Part shown: positions 34,403 to 44,066 of the stretch, piece after piece
How the letters are laid out: each line of letters opens with the position of its first letter
Numbering within the stretch: position 1 is the first letter of the stretch
Assembly (NCBI GenBank): GCA_022825855.1
Contig: JAJDWB010000010.1
Span: forward strand, 124,001-188,000
Direction of reading: 5' to 3'
From: Dehalococcoidia bacterium
Lineage (GTDB): Bacteria; Chloroflexota; Dehalococcoidia; Bin125
Length of the DNA stretch: 64,000 bases
The notes under the pieces: model-generated
Seen by the model: the letters and a program-made list of their open reading frames with translations, nothing else
The model's database searches: none
What the model was told of the DNA's origin: nothing
Translations under genes and position numbers: made by a program

Positions 34403-35134
34403 ATGACCTTTCGCCTCAATCCTTCGCCGGATCAGCCGGATCAGCCCGATCCCGAAGACTTGACCCTAAGAATCACCGGCGTCCAGGCTCGTCCCCGACC
34501 GGCAGAGGGTGACGAAGCGGACCCCTCCCGGCTCGAGCTACGACTGGCGACCACGCGGGGCGAGATCTCGGCGCTGCTCGATGTCAGCGAAGGCCAGACC
34601 GGCGCACTGATCACCTGCTCCGGCGCTATGGGCGGCGAACACGAGACGCGCGGACCAGCCGACAGCGTCTACCGGCGGCTGGCCGAGCGATTGCCGGATG
34701 AGGGCGTGTCAACGCTGCGCATTCACTATCGGATCGCCGGAGAGTTCGAGGAATGCGTCCTCGATCTGCTTGGAGCGTGCTCGTTCCTGACCGGAATCGG
34801 AGCGGAACGAATCGTGCTGGCCGGCCACTCGTTCGGCGGGGCGGTGGTGATCAAGACGGCGCAGATACTGCCCCAGGTTCGAGGCGTGATTTCGCTCTCG
34901 CCCCAGCTCTTCGGTACCCGCCAGGTCGACGAGATGGCCAAGCCGCTGCTGCTGATCCACGGCACCGCCGACGCCATCCTGCATCACATGGCCTCGGAAG
35001 ACATCTACGAGCGGGCCAACGACCCGAAAAAACTCGTCCTGGTCGACGGCGGAGGCCACGGCCTGGCCGAGGATCCGGAGCTGGTAATGACGGAGATGCA
35101 CGAGTTCGTGCACGCGCACGTCGGGCCGACGTAG
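34403..35134 (+). CDS. alpha/beta hydrolase
   Basis: 243 residues. An N-terminal region of about 75 residues precedes the hydrolase core with VLAGHSFGGAVVI (nucleophile Ser in GHSFGG), LLLIHGTADAIL (acid Asp) and DGGGHGLAED (His). This is a dienelactone-hydrolase-like small hydrolase; no substrate hint. Leaderless promoter arrangement. Convergent with the SPFH gene. Confidence 0.82.
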   Translation: MTFRLNPSPDQPDQPDPEDLTLRITGVQARPRPAEGDEADPSRLELRLATTRGEISALLDVSEGQTGALITCSGAMGGEHETRGPADSVYRRLAERLPDEGVSTLRIHYRIAGEFEECVLDLLGACSFLTGIGAERIVLAGHSFGGAVVIKTAQILPQVRGVISLSPQLFGTRQVDEMAKPLLLIHGTADAILHHMASEDIYERANDPKKLVLVDGGGHGLAEDPELVMTEMHEFVHAHVGPT

Positions 35135-35165
35135 GGACTAACTCGGGCCGTGGTCGATTGCCCGA

Positions 35166-36038
35166 TCAGCCGTTGTTGTCGTTGTTGTCGGGGTTGCCCG
35201 ATGCGACTCCGACGCCCAGGCGTTCGGCGATCGTGCGCGCCGCGTTGGTCAGCTCCATGGGAATGATCCACTTGGTGCTATCGCTGTTGGCGAGGTTGCG
35301 TAGCGTGTCCAGGTACTGCAGACCCATCGTGTTGCCGTGCGCGACTTGTGCAGCCGTGTTGATCGAATTCAACGCGTCGGCGTAGCCCTGCGCTTCGAGG
35401 ATCTGCGCCTCGCGGTGACCCTCGGCGCGCAGGATCTGCGCCTGCTTCTCACCCTCGGCCTCCAGGATCGCCGCCTGTCGTTCACCCTCGGCGACGTTGA
35501 TCTGCGCGTCGCGCGAACCTTCGGACTCGGTGATCTGCGCTCGCCGCGTGCGCTCCGCCGACATCTGGCGGGTCATCGCTTCGGCGATCGCGGGCGGCGG
35601 CTCAATCTCGCGAATCTCCACGGCCGTGACCTTGACGCCCCAGCGGTTGGTCACGTCATCAAGCTTGACCTGCATCTGGTCGTTAATGTCGTCGCGGCGC
35701 GAGAGCACCTCGTCCAGCGACAGTTCACCAATCACCGCGCGCAGCGTCGTGGTGGCGAGTTGGCGCGCCGCGCCGAGGTAGTCGCGCACCTCCAGCACCG
35801 TCCGCTCGGGATCCACCACGCGCAGGTAGACGACAAAGTCGACGTCGACTCCGGCGTTGTCGGCAGTGATGTTGCGCTGCGGCGGCACGTCGAAGTACTG
35901 CTCGCGCATATCGACCTTGGTGCCGGCCTGGATGATCGGAATGATCCAGACAAGTCCCGGTCCCTTCATCCCCACGTAGCGGCCGAGCTGGAACTTGGCG
36001 ATGCTCTCGTAATCCCGAACCATGTTGAGAATGGCCAT
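35166..36038 (-). CDS. SPFH/band 7 (stomatin-like) protein
   Basis: 290 residues. YVGMKGPGLVWIIPIIQ and VDMREQYFDVPPQRNITADN start the SPFH domain; the C-terminal half is a long helix with the flotillin-like pattern AEGERQAAILEAEGEKQAQIL. Stomatin relatives usually start with a hydrophobic hairpin; here only the first 45 residues are mildly hydrophobic and no clear membrane helix is seen. The C-terminus is Asn-rich (DNNDNNG). SPFH proteins form oligomeric rings on membranes and often pair with a NfeD protease, which is not present here. GGAG before the ATG. Confidence 0.88.
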   Translation of the reverse strand: MAILNMVRDYESIAKFQLGRYVGMKGPGLVWIIPIIQAGTKVDMREQYFDVPPQRNITADNAGVDVDFVVYLRVVDPERTVLEVRDYLGAARQLATTTLRAVIGELSLDEVLSRRDDINDQMQVKLDDVTNRWGVKVTAVEIREIEPPPAIAEAMTRQMSAERTRRAQITESEGSRDAQINVAEGERQAAILEAEGEKQAQILRAEGHREAQILEAQGYADALNSINTAAQVAHGNTMGLQYLDTLRNLANSDSTKWIIPMELTNAARTIAERLGVGVASGNPDNNDNNG

Positions 36039-36157
36039 CCCGGACTCCTGTCTGTGCGGTTCACCGAGCGTGCCGGTGGTTGCAACGAGTATATGTAGGA
36101 GCCGTCACACGCATACGAACGGCAATCCACAGAGGCCGGAATCAGATGTACGGCGAA

Positions 36158-36163
36158 TAAGCT
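36158..36163 (+). promoter_or_regulatory. -10 box TAAGCT, leaderless type
   Basis: TAAGCT ends 6 nt before the GTG at 36170; no ribosome site. Confidence 0.5.
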
Positions 36164-36169
36164 GGCGGG

Positions 36170-37057
36170 GTGACCGAGCCACGGCCCAGTTGGCGCATCC
36201 GCTTCGTTCGCAGCCGCGTCCATGCGACGGTCGAGCTTGCCCGTCCGCGAATCAGTCTGTGGCTGATGGCGGCCGCGGCGTTGATGGTTGTCGCCGCGGC
36301 GCGCGGCGAGGTCTCCTGGAGCCGGCCGCTGATGTATGCGGTCATAGTCGTCTCCTTGGCCTGCTGCGCGGGCATGGTCAACAGCGTGCTCGACGCCGAG
36401 ATTGACGGGCGCAGCCGGCTCTGGCGGCCGCTGCCGGCCGGACGCCTGACCTCGCGCGCGGGATGGATTGCGATGCTCGCGCCCCTGGTCGCGGGCTCGC
36501 TGGCAGGATTCCTCAGCGATTGGCGCGTTGGCGTGATCGGCTGGGCGATGCTGGGTGTGGCGGCGCTCTACAGCGCCGCCTGGCGCGGATCGCTGTTGAG
36601 CGTCGCAGCCTTTGCCCTGATCGGCGTCCTGCTGCCGCTGGGCGCAATCCAGATTGCCGACGCCTCATTTGCCAACGACCATCTGCTCTGGCTGATCCCG
36701 GTGGGCGCGCTGGCCGGGATGGGCGGGTTCCTGCTCTACAAGCTGCCCTACTTCGAGAAGGACGACGAGGACGGCGCCCGCTCGATCCTGCACTGGCTGG
36801 GCATCGACATGGCGATCCCGACAGCCTGGGCGGTGGTCACGGCGGCGCTGGCGCTGGCCGCGGCGTCGATCAACATCTCCGGCGGCGAACTCGTCTGGCT
36901 GGTCGGTCCGCTGCTCTACTTCATTCTCGCCGGGCTGTTCTGCATCTGGTTGATGATGCGCGGCGTGACCGAGGACCGTCTGGCGTTGCAGCGCACGTTG
37001 ATTGTGCCCTTCCTGCCGGTGTTGATGCTCTGTTGGCTGGGCGCGGCGGCGGCGTGA
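36170..37057 (+). CDS. UbiA-family prenyltransferase-like membrane protein
   Basis: 295 residues, GTG start, about 8 membrane segments. MVNSVLDAEIDGRSRLWRPL with PAGRLTS is the NXXXDXXXD prenyl-diphosphate motif of UbiA enzymes. The second Asp cluster near residue 200 (EKDDEDGARS) is the counterpart of the second motif. Substrate could be a quinone precursor, heme or chlorophyll-like ring; not decidable. Confidence 0.8.
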   Translation: MTEPRPSWRIRFVRSRVHATVELARPRISLWLMAAAALMVVAAARGEVSWSRPLMYAVIVVSLACCAGMVNSVLDAEIDGRSRLWRPLPAGRLTSRAGWIAMLAPLVAGSLAGFLSDWRVGVIGWAMLGVAALYSAAWRGSLLSVAAFALIGVLLPLGAIQIADASFANDHLLWLIPVGALAGMGGFLLYKLPYFEKDDEDGARSILHWLGIDMAIPTAWAVVTAALALAAASINISGGELVWLVGPLLYFILAGLFCIWLMMRGVTEDRLALQRTLIVPFLPVLMLCWLGAAAA

Positions 37058-37081
37058 ACCGGTTTGGGCAGGCGCTCGGCC

Positions 37082-37087
37082 TAGACT
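37082..37087 (+). promoter_or_regulatory. putative -10 box TAGACT
   Basis: Lies 39 nt before the ATG at 37127, in the gap after the UbiA gene. Confidence 0.35.
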
Positions 37088-37126
37088 GCGCTCAATCAGA
37101 CGACTGCGAACGAAACGAGCAACGCC

Positions 37127-37588
37127 ATGTCCGATGTCTTTAGCGTCGACCCGAACCTGCCCGACTGGATCCGCGATCACACCGAGCAGTACCTCGGCTC
37201 GGGCGGCGCGGAGGGTCACATGTGGAACCGTCCCGACGGCTCCGGCTCGATTCCCTGCTTGCTGCTGGCGACCAAGGGGCGGCGATCCGGTCAGTGGCGG
37301 ACGCTGCCGTTGATCTACGGCGAGTCGGACGGCGCCTACGTGATCGTGGCGAGCAAGGGCGGAGCCAGAAGCCATCCGGCCTGGTACCTCAACCTCGACG
37401 CCAACCCCGACGTTCAGTTGATGGTCGGGACGGAGCAGTTCGAGGCGACGGCGCGGACGGCCGAAGGCGCGGAGCGAGACAAGCTGTTCGCGCTGATGGC
37501 GCAGGACTTCGCGCCCTATCTCGACTACGCCATCCGGGCCGGCGGCGCCGGCCGGCAGATTCCGATCGTGGTGCTCGAACGGAAGTAG
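37127..37588 (+). CDS. deazaflavin (F420)-dependent nitroreductase-family protein (Ddn-like)
   Basis: 153 residues with the PF04075 Ddn/F420H2-oxidoreductase pattern: LLLATKGRRSGQWRTLPLIY, then VASKGGARSHPAWYLNLDANP, the F420 pocket segment in characterised members. The family reduces quinones, nitro compounds or other acceptors with F420H2. The five LLM genes here belong to a fold that also uses F420, so an F420 economy is plausible. The gene ends in TAGCGCGCTA, a palindrome that supplies the stop of both this gene and trpS. Confidence 0.85.
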   Translation: MSDVFSVDPNLPDWIRDHTEQYLGSGGAEGHMWNRPDGSGSIPCLLLATKGRRSGQWRTLPLIYGESDGAYVIVASKGGARSHPAWYLNLDANPDVQLMVGTEQFEATARTAEGAERDKLFALMAQDFAPYLDYAIRAGGAGRQIPIVVLERK

Positions 37589-37592
37589 CGCG

Positions 37593-38594
37593 CTAGCGAA
37601 CGTTCGCCACCTCAGGCAGCGAGGCCGGCAGGCCGATGGCCTGCTTGACGTCGGCGAGAACGTCGGCGGCGATTACGCGGGCCCGGCGGGCGCCGTCGAT
37701 CAGGATCTCGTCCACGGCGTCCGGATCGGCCGACAGCTCTTCGCGTCGGGCGCGGATCGGGCCGAAGTAGTCGTTGACCGACTCGGTGAGCTGCTTCTTG
37801 CAATCGACGCAGCCGATCTCGGCGCTGCGGCAGGCGGCGTCGATCTCGGGCTGCTTCTCCGGTCCGAAGAAGCCGTGCAGCGAGAAGACGTTGCAGACCT
37901 CCGGGCGGCCCGGATCGTTGCGTCGGACGCGCTGGGGGTCGGTGATCGCGGTGCGGATGGCCTGGAAGGTCTCCTCGGGCGTGGCCGCGATATCGACCGC
38001 GTTGCCGTAGGACTTGGACATCTTGCGGTTGTCGAAGCCCAACACCATGGGCGCGCTGGTCAGCTCGGCCTCGGGCTCGGGGAAGGTGTCGCCGAAGATG
38101 TTGTTGAATCGGCGCACGATCTCGCGCGCCAGCTCCAGGTGCGGGAGCTGATCTTCGCCGACCGGCACCTTGTTGGCGCGGTACATGACGATGTCGGCAG
38201 TCTGCAGCACGGGATAGCCGACCAGACCGTAGTTGACGTTCTCGGGCTGCGACTTGGCCTTCTCCTTGAAGGTGGGCACGTTCATCAGCCGCCCAATCGG
38301 CGTGACCATCGAGAGCAGCAGGTGCAGCTCGGAGATCTCGGGCACGTGGCTCTGGGCGTAGAGGATCGTCTCCTCGGGCCGAATTCCGGCGGCGAGCAGG
38401 TCGAGCGCGGTCTCACGGACGTGATCGCGAAGCTGCTCGGTCTCGGTCAGCGTGGTGAGCGAGTGCAGATCGACGATCGAGTAGATGCACTCGTAGCGGT
38501 CCTGCAGCGCGACGAAGTTCTGGATTGCGCCGAGGTAGTTGCCGATGTGCTGCCGGCCCGTGGCGCGGATTCCCGCGAAGACGCGATCCTGCAT
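37593..38594 (-). CDS. trpS: tryptophanyl-tRNA synthetase
   Basis: 333 residues, class I. RQHIGNYLGAIQ is the HIGH motif, NRKMSKSYGNA the KMSKS loop. Length and the VGYPVLQTADIVMYRA segment match bacterial TrpS. GGAGG precedes the ATG. Follows argS by 19 nt in the same direction and is convergent with the Ddn-like gene 4 nt away. Confidence 0.97.
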   Translation of the reverse strand: MQDRVFAGIRATGRQHIGNYLGAIQNFVALQDRYECIYSIVDLHSLTTLTETEQLRDHVRETALDLLAAGIRPEETILYAQSHVPEISELHLLLSMVTPIGRLMNVPTFKEKAKSQPENVNYGLVGYPVLQTADIVMYRANKVPVGEDQLPHLELAREIVRRFNNIFGDTFPEPEAELTSAPMVLGFDNRKMSKSYGNAVDIAATPEETFQAIRTAITDPQRVRRNDPGRPEVCNVFSLHGFFGPEKQPEIDAACRSAEIGCVDCKKQLTESVNDYFGPIRARREELSADPDAVDEILIDGARRARVIAADVLADVKQAIGLPASLPEVANVR

Positions 38595-38613
38595 GGTCGA
38601 TTCCTCCGAACGG

Positions 38614-40296
38614 TTACATTTCGTCGGGCGCGTCGACGCCGAGCATGCGCAGGGCCGAGGCCAGGGCGGCCTGGGCGGCCTGGGTCAGCGTGAGGCGGGC
38701 GGCGGAGCGCCGGGGCTCCTCGGGCTCGACGATCCGGCAGGTGTCGTAGAACTGGGTGAAGGCCTGGGCGAGGCTCTGCGCGTAGTAGGTGAGGTGATGC
38801 GGCTCGCGCTTGAGCGCCATGTCCTCGACCAGCTCCGGCAGACGCAGGATCTCGCCGATCAGCACGGCTTCCTGTTCGGCGGCGAGCAGATGCAGGTGGT
38901 CGGACGAGGCCGATAGTCCCGCGTCCTGCGCGGTGCGCATGACGCTGGCGCAGCGGGCGTGAGCGTAGCGGACGTAGGTGGCGGGATTCTGGCGGGGATC
39001 GGCGGAAGCCGCCGCGCTGAGGTCGAAGTCCATCTGCGCGTCGGCCGAACGCTGGAGCATGAAGAAGCGGGCCGCGTCGGCGCCGACTTCCTCGATCAGC
39101 TCGCGCAGGGTCACGATCTCGCCAGTGCGCTTGGACATCCGCACGCGTTCATCGCCGCGGCGCAGGTGGACGAGCTGGTAGAGCAGCACCTCGAGCGCCT
39201 CGCCGTCGCCGCCGACGGCGGAGACCGCGGCCTTGGTTCGCGCGACGTGACCCTGGTGGTCCGCGCCCCAGACGTCGATCACGGTGTCGAAGCCGCGGGT
39301 CAGGAACTTGTCGTAGTGGTAGGCGACATCGGAGGCGAAGTAGGTCGGCTCGCCGGAGGAGCGGATCAGGACGTTGTCCTTGTCCTCGCCCAGGTCCTCG
39401 GCGCGGAACCAGACCGCGCCCTCCTTCTCGATCACGTAGGCGCCGTCGCGCAGGCGGTCCATGGCGACGTCGTAGGTCGATTGGCTCTGGCCGGCGTCGT
39501 AGAGCGCGCTTTCGCGCTGCCAGTGGTTGAACTCGACCCGCAGCGCTGCCAGGTCCTCGCGGATCTGATCGACCATCAGTTGCAGTCCGCGCTCGGACAG
39601 CTCCTCGGGCGGATCGTCGCTGCTCTCGAGCCAGCGCTCGCCGGACTCGGCCTTGAGCCGAGAGGCGAGGTCGATCATGTAGGCGCCCTGGTAGCCGCCG
39701 TCGGGCAGCGGCACTTCGCGTCCGAACTGCTGCTGGTAGCGGGCGAAGAGGGTGCGCCCGAAGAGGCGGATCTGCGCGCCGGCGTCGTTGATGTAGTACT
39801 CGCGCTCAACTTCGAATCCGGCTGCGTCGAGCACGGAGGCAAGGGCGTCGCCGAGGACTGCGCCGCGGCCGTTGCCGACCTGCAAGGGTCCGGTCGGGTT
39901 GGCGGAGACGAACTCGATCTGCACGCGTTGGCCGGCGCCGATATCGGCCCGGCCCCACTGGTCGCCAGATTCAATCACGGCGAGCAGTTGCCCGCGCTGC
40001 CACTCGGCGTCGAGCCTGAGATTGATGAAGCCGGGCGGGGCGACATCGACCTCGGCGATCGGCTCGGTGCGCAGGATGCGCTGGGCGATGGCGGATGCGA
40101 CTTCCATCGGCGGCATGCGCACGGCGCTGGCGAGCCTGAGCGCGACGTTGCAGGAGTAATCGCCGTGTTCGCGCTCCTTGGGCCGCTCGATGCGCATTTC
40201 GATCGGCGGGACCGGCGGCAATGCGCCGTCGGCCTGGGCCAGTTCCAGGGCATTGCGGACCAGCTCTCCGACCAGCTCTCGCGTCGCACGCGCCAT
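38614..40296 (-). CDS. argS: arginyl-tRNA synthetase
   Basis: 560 residues. NPTGPLQVGNGRGAVLGDA contains the HIGH-like HXGN-type motif; MSKRTGEIVTLRELIEEVG is the KMSKS-equivalent; the N-terminal Add-1 domain and C-terminal DALR anticodon-binding domain are in the usual order. GAGGAG precedes the ATG; TACAGT about 35 nt upstream may be its -10. A 10-nt repeat array lies 160-270 nt upstream. Confidence 0.97.
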   Translation of the reverse strand: MARATRELVGELVRNALELAQADGALPPVPPIEMRIERPKEREHGDYSCNVALRLASAVRMPPMEVASAIAQRILRTEPIAEVDVAPPGFINLRLDAEWQRGQLLAVIESGDQWGRADIGAGQRVQIEFVSANPTGPLQVGNGRGAVLGDALASVLDAAGFEVEREYYINDAGAQIRLFGRTLFARYQQQFGREVPLPDGGYQGAYMIDLASRLKAESGERWLESSDDPPEELSERGLQLMVDQIREDLAALRVEFNHWQRESALYDAGQSQSTYDVAMDRLRDGAYVIEKEGAVWFRAEDLGEDKDNVLIRSSGEPTYFASDVAYHYDKFLTRGFDTVIDVWGADHQGHVARTKAAVSAVGGDGEALEVLLYQLVHLRRGDERVRMSKRTGEIVTLRELIEEVGADAARFFMLQRSADAQMDFDLSAAASADPRQNPATYVRYAHARCASVMRTAQDAGLSASSDHLHLLAAEQEAVLIGEILRLPELVEDMALKREPHHLTYYAQSLAQAFTQFYDTCRIVEPEEPRRSAARLTLTQAAQAALASALRMLGVDAPDEM

Positions 40297-40667
40297 GATC
40301 TTGTTGCTCTCCTCAACTGCCAGATTGCCACTGTAGACGGCGAACGGCCAAAGGATCAGGATATCCGCCAGCCCGGAACAGGGACAAAAGAATGGGGCAT
40401 CTCGGCTGCAATTCGTGCGTGCGGCGCTGTGGGCTGGGAATTCATGCTGGGGGATGTCAGATTTGGTCAGATCCTGTCAGATTTTGGGTGAGTAAGGTCA
40501 GATCTCGGTGAGCCACGTCGGCTGACGTCGGGTCATGTCGAGTGTTGTTGGGTGGGGTGATGGGGTTCATGAGGCGCTCCTGGATCGCTTGCTCCGATTG
40601 GGGATCGTCGATTGTATGCGCACACACGTTCTTCCGCACGTTGGGGGCGTATCGCAGGCAACAGGCG
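40297..40667. other. 371-bp intergenic region between argS and recG, with a phased repeat array
   Basis: Only features seen are argS promoter elements near 40296-40340 and the repeat array at 40456-40564. The remainder (40565-40667) shows no gene or obvious hairpin. Small open frames here lack coding bias. Confidence 0.6.
40456..40564 (+). repeat. imperfect 10-nt tandem repeat array
   Basis: GTCAGAT occurs exactly at 40456, 40466, 40476 and 40497; degenerate units GTCGGCT, GTCGGGT, GTCGAGT and GTTGGGT begin at 40517, 40527, 40537 and 40547, and GTGAG units at 40488 and 40508 fill most gaps. The period is 10-11 nt, one DNA turn, so units lie on one face of the helix. Confidence 0.75.
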
Positions 40668-43211
40668 CTAGTGGACGGCGGTGGCGCCGGAGACGTTGAG
40701 CTGCTCGGACTGCAGGCGCAGCAGGCGATGCTCGGGCGATCGCAGGTTGGGGTCGTCGTCAAGGATGCGGTTGGCCCAGTTGCGGGCCAGGTCGAGGGTG
40801 CGGTGGTCGGTCAGCTTGGCCACGCGCAACTCGGGCAGCCCCGACTGGCGGGTGCCGAAGTACTCACCCGGTCCGCGCATCTCGAGGTCGGCCTCGGCGA
40901 GGTCGAACCCATTCGAGGTCTGGACCATCAGGTCGAGCCGGCGGCGGCTCTGCTCGATGCCGGTGTCGGAGATGAGGAAGCAGACCGATTCGATGTCACT
41001 GCGTCCGACGCGACCGCGCAACTGGTGGAGCTGGGCGAGGCCGAAGCGCTCGGCGCCCTCGACCGCCATGACTGTGGCGCGGGGCAGATCGACGCCGACC
41101 TCGACCACGATCGTCGAGACCAGCACATCGGCCGCGCCGCTGGTCAGATCGGCCATGACCGCGCGTTTCTCGTCGGACGACATGCGGCCGTGCAGCAGAC
41201 GGATGCGCGGCGCGAGGTCGCGCAGCGGTCCGGTGCGGAGGTACTCGTACTGCTCGGTCGCCGCTTCCGACTCGAGACTCTCCGACTCTTCGACCAGTGG
41301 GCAGATGACGAACGACTGGCGGCCAAGCCGCGCTTCCTCGCGGATGCGCGTGTAGACGATCTCCTCACGCTGCGAGGGCTCGACCACCTGGGTGCGGACG
41401 CGCAAGCGGCCGGGCGGGAGCTCGTCGATCACGGACGAATCGAGCTCGCCGTAGACGGTCAGGGCGAGCGTGCGCGGGATCGGCGTGGCGGTCATGACCA
41501 GCAGATGCGGGCTGCGGCCCTTGCCGCGCAAGGCGTCGCGCTGGAGCACGCCGAACCGGTGCTGCTCGTCGACCACGGCGAGTCCCAGGTCCTTGAAACT
41601 CGCGCCCTCCTGGATCAGGGCGTGGGTGCCGACGACGAGGTCGAGCGCGCCCGACTCCATCTCCTGGTGGATTTGCCGCTTGCGCGCGGCGCGGGCGCTG
41701 CCGGTGAGCAGGGCCATGCGCACTGGGCGGCCCAGCGCTGGCGCGAGGCTGTAGTTGTGCCAGAGCTGGTCCGACCCGTCCTGTTCGTTGCCGGCGAACA
41801 GACGCTGGAAGGTCTCGAAGTGCTGCGAGGCCAGCACCTCGGTCGGCGCCATGAGGACGGTCTGGTGGCCGGCGCGGACGGCGGCGAGCATGGCGGCGGC
41901 GGCGACCACGGTCTTGCCCGAGCCCACGTCGCCCTGCAAGAGGCGGGCCATGGGCTCGCGGCGGAACATGTCGTTGCGGATCTCGGTCAGGACGCGTTGC
42001 TGGGCCGTGGTCAACTGGAAGGGCAGCGCCTCGATGAAACGGTCGAGGAAGTCGCCGGGCATCGGGATCGGCGGCGCGTCGGCGCGCAGCCGCGCCTCGC
42101 GCTTGCGCGAGAGCACAGCGAGCTGGATGGCCAGCAGTTCCTGGAACGCGATCCGCTGCTTGGCGTCGTCGACGTCTTCGAGCCGGTCGGGGAAGTGGAT
42201 GGTGCTCAGGGCGTCGGGCTCGGAGCAGAAGCCCTGCTCCGCGACGAGGTAGGCGGGCAGGGATTCGGCCAGCATCGGCAGATAGTCGCGCACGGCGGCG
42301 TGCGCGAGGCGGCGGATGGTGCGGTTGGGCAGACCGCGCGTCCTGGGATAGACGGGCGAGAGGCGTCCGACGTGCACGGTGTCGTCGTTGGGATCGTCGA
42401 GCCGCTCCCACTCCGGCGACTCCATCTGCAGATAGCGGCCGCGGATGCCGACCTTGCCCGAGAGTCCGACGCGCATGCCGGGCTGCAGCGAACGGGCGAG
42501 ATAGGGTTGCTGCCACCACCAGACGCGGATGCTGCCGGAGCCGTCGCGGACGACGGCCTCGGTCGCCTTGCGTCCACCGCGCAGATGCTTGACCTCGATG
42601 CTGGCGATCTCGCCGACGATGGTCAGCTCGATGCCTTCGAGGGCGTCGGCGATCGAGCGCACGTTGCGCCAATCCTCGTAGCGGAAGGGCAGGTGCCAGA
42701 GCACGTCGTAGACGGTGTTGATGTTCAGGCTGGCGAGCGCCTTGCGCGAGATGGGCGGAATGCGACCGAGGACCGAGACGTCGCGGGCGAGGGGGTTTTC
42801 GTCGTCGAATGCGGCGACGGGGCGTCTGCGGCTGGATTTTGTGCGCGTTGCTGTTCGGGATTGTCCAGATTGGTCCGGATCCTGGGATGATTGGTCCTGA
42901 GTTCGAGACGATTTGCGCGAGTTTCCGGGCTGTCTGTTCGCGTTCGTCCTCGGAGGCGACGCGCCGGGGCGCAGCCTGGCCCGGACGCCCGAGGCCCAGC
43001 GCTCGCGCTCTTCGGGCGTGAGCGCGGCGTAGCCGTCCTGGGGCAGCGCGGCGACGATGCGCTTGAAGAACTGTGCCTGCTCGCCGCCGTTGAGGACGTT
43101 GCGCAGGAACCGGTCGAGCCCGCCGGCGACGGCGCGGTCCTGGTAGCCGAGCTTGTCCTCCAACGCCAGCATCGACTGGAGCGTCTGCGTGGGCCGGCGT
43201 TGCGTGGTCAT
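40668..43211 (-). CDS. recG: ATP-dependent DNA helicase RecG
   Basis: 847 residues. Motif I LLQGDVGSGKTVVAAA, DEQH box VVDEQHRFGVLQR, VMTATPIPRTLAL and QLRGRVGRSD are the RecG motor; the wedge domain with the OB fold precedes them. About 160 N-terminal residues form an extension with a Ser/Arg/Gln-rich low-complexity stretch, making it longer than E. coli RecG. Its ATG overlaps the TGA of the DegV gene by one base (TGATG), so translation is coupled. Confidence 0.97.
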   Translation of the reverse strand: MTTQRRPTQTLQSMLALEDKLGYQDRAVAGGLDRFLRNVLNGGEQAQFFKRIVAALPQDGYAALTPEERERWASGVRARLRPGASPPRTNANRQPGNSRKSSRTQDQSSQDPDQSGQSRTATRTKSSRRRPVAAFDDENPLARDVSVLGRIPPISRKALASLNINTVYDVLWHLPFRYEDWRNVRSIADALEGIELTIVGEIASIEVKHLRGGRKATEAVVRDGSGSIRVWWWQQPYLARSLQPGMRVGLSGKVGIRGRYLQMESPEWERLDDPNDDTVHVGRLSPVYPRTRGLPNRTIRRLAHAAVRDYLPMLAESLPAYLVAEQGFCSEPDALSTIHFPDRLEDVDDAKQRIAFQELLAIQLAVLSRKREARLRADAPPIPMPGDFLDRFIEALPFQLTTAQQRVLTEIRNDMFRREPMARLLQGDVGSGKTVVAAAAMLAAVRAGHQTVLMAPTEVLASQHFETFQRLFAGNEQDGSDQLWHNYSLAPALGRPVRMALLTGSARAARKRQIHQEMESGALDLVVGTHALIQEGASFKDLGLAVVDEQHRFGVLQRDALRGKGRSPHLLVMTATPIPRTLALTVYGELDSSVIDELPPGRLRVRTQVVEPSQREEIVYTRIREEARLGRQSFVICPLVEESESLESEAATEQYEYLRTGPLRDLAPRIRLLHGRMSSDEKRAVMADLTSGAADVLVSTIVVEVGVDLPRATVMAVEGAERFGLAQLHQLRGRVGRSDIESVCFLISDTGIEQSRRRLDLMVQTSNGFDLAEADLEMRGPGEYFGTRQSGLPELRVAKLTDHRTLDLARNWANRILDDDPNLRSPEHRLLRLQSEQLNVSGATAVH

Positions 43212-44059
43212 CAGGCGCGCCGGAGGATGGTGGCCCCGACCGTGCCCGGACCGATGTGCGCGCCGAGGACCGGGGAACTGAGGACTACGGGCACGTCCAT
43301 ATCGCCGCAGGACTCGGAGACGCGCTGAGCGAGGGCGTCGGCGTCGGCGGCGGCGTTGCCGTGCAGGATGGCGACGCGCTCGGGCTCGCCGTTGGACATG
43401 ATCTGGGCGTAGAGGCGGTCGAGCGCCTTCTTGCGCGTGCGCGGACGCTCGACATCGGCGACCTCGCCCTCGATCAGCTCGAGCAAGGGGCGCATGCGCA
43501 GCAGCTTGCCGGCGAGCTGACGGGCGCGTCCGATGCGGCCGCCGCGCAGGAGGTAGTCGAGGGTCTCGACGAAGAGCATGGTGCGGGTGCGGGCGGCCAG
43601 CTCGCGGGCGGCCTCGGCCGCTTCCACAACGTCTGCGCCGGCCTGGGTCGCGGCCAGCGCGGCCTCGGCGGCCCAGCCGACCGCCATCGAGGCCGACTCG
43701 GAGTCGACGAACTCAAACGGCGGCGCGTCCTCGAGCAACGACGCGCCCTGGCGGGCGGAGTTGAGCGTGCCCGAGAGTTTGCCGCTGACGTGGATGGCGA
43801 CGACGCCGTCCGCGCCGTCGTCGATCAGGCGCTGGTAGGTGTCGCGGAAGGCGCCGGGGGATGCCTGCGAGGTGGTCGGCAGGATGCCGTCCTCGGCGAC
43901 GACGCGGTCGAGCTTGGTCCAGAAGTCGGGCTTGGAGAGCGTCAGTCCGTCTTCGAAGACCTCGTCGCCGAAGTGCAGATGCAGGGGGACGACGGTGATG
44001 CCCTCGATCTGGCCCTGTTCGAGGTCGGAGGCGGAGTCGGTGACGACGGCGATGGACAT
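43211..44059 (-). CDS. DegV-family fatty-acid-binding protein (FakB-like)
   Basis: 282 residues. AVVTDSASDL at the start, LPTTSQASPGAFRDTYQRL (conserved TSQXS fatty-acid-carboxylate site) and VAIHVSGKLSGTLNSARQ are DegV hallmarks. DegV/FakB proteins present a fatty acid to the kinase FakA for conversion to acyl-phosphate. The FakA-like gene is the next one upstream on the same strand. A TAGGAT box 7 nt from the start gives a leaderless arrangement. Confidence 0.92.
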   Translation of the reverse strand: MSIAVVTDSASDLEQGQIEGITVVPLHLHFGDEVFEDGLTLSKPDFWTKLDRVVAEDGILPTTSQASPGAFRDTYQRLIDDGADGVVAIHVSGKLSGTLNSARQGASLLEDAPPFEFVDSESASMAVGWAAEAALAATQAGADVVEAAEAARELAARTRTMLFVETLDYLLRGGRIGRARQLAGKLLRMRPLLELIEGEVADVERPRTRKKALDRLYAQIMSNGEPERVAILHGNAAADADALAQRVSESCGDMDVPVVLSSPVLGAHIGPGTVGATILRRA

Positions 44060-44066
44060 ATGTTCG

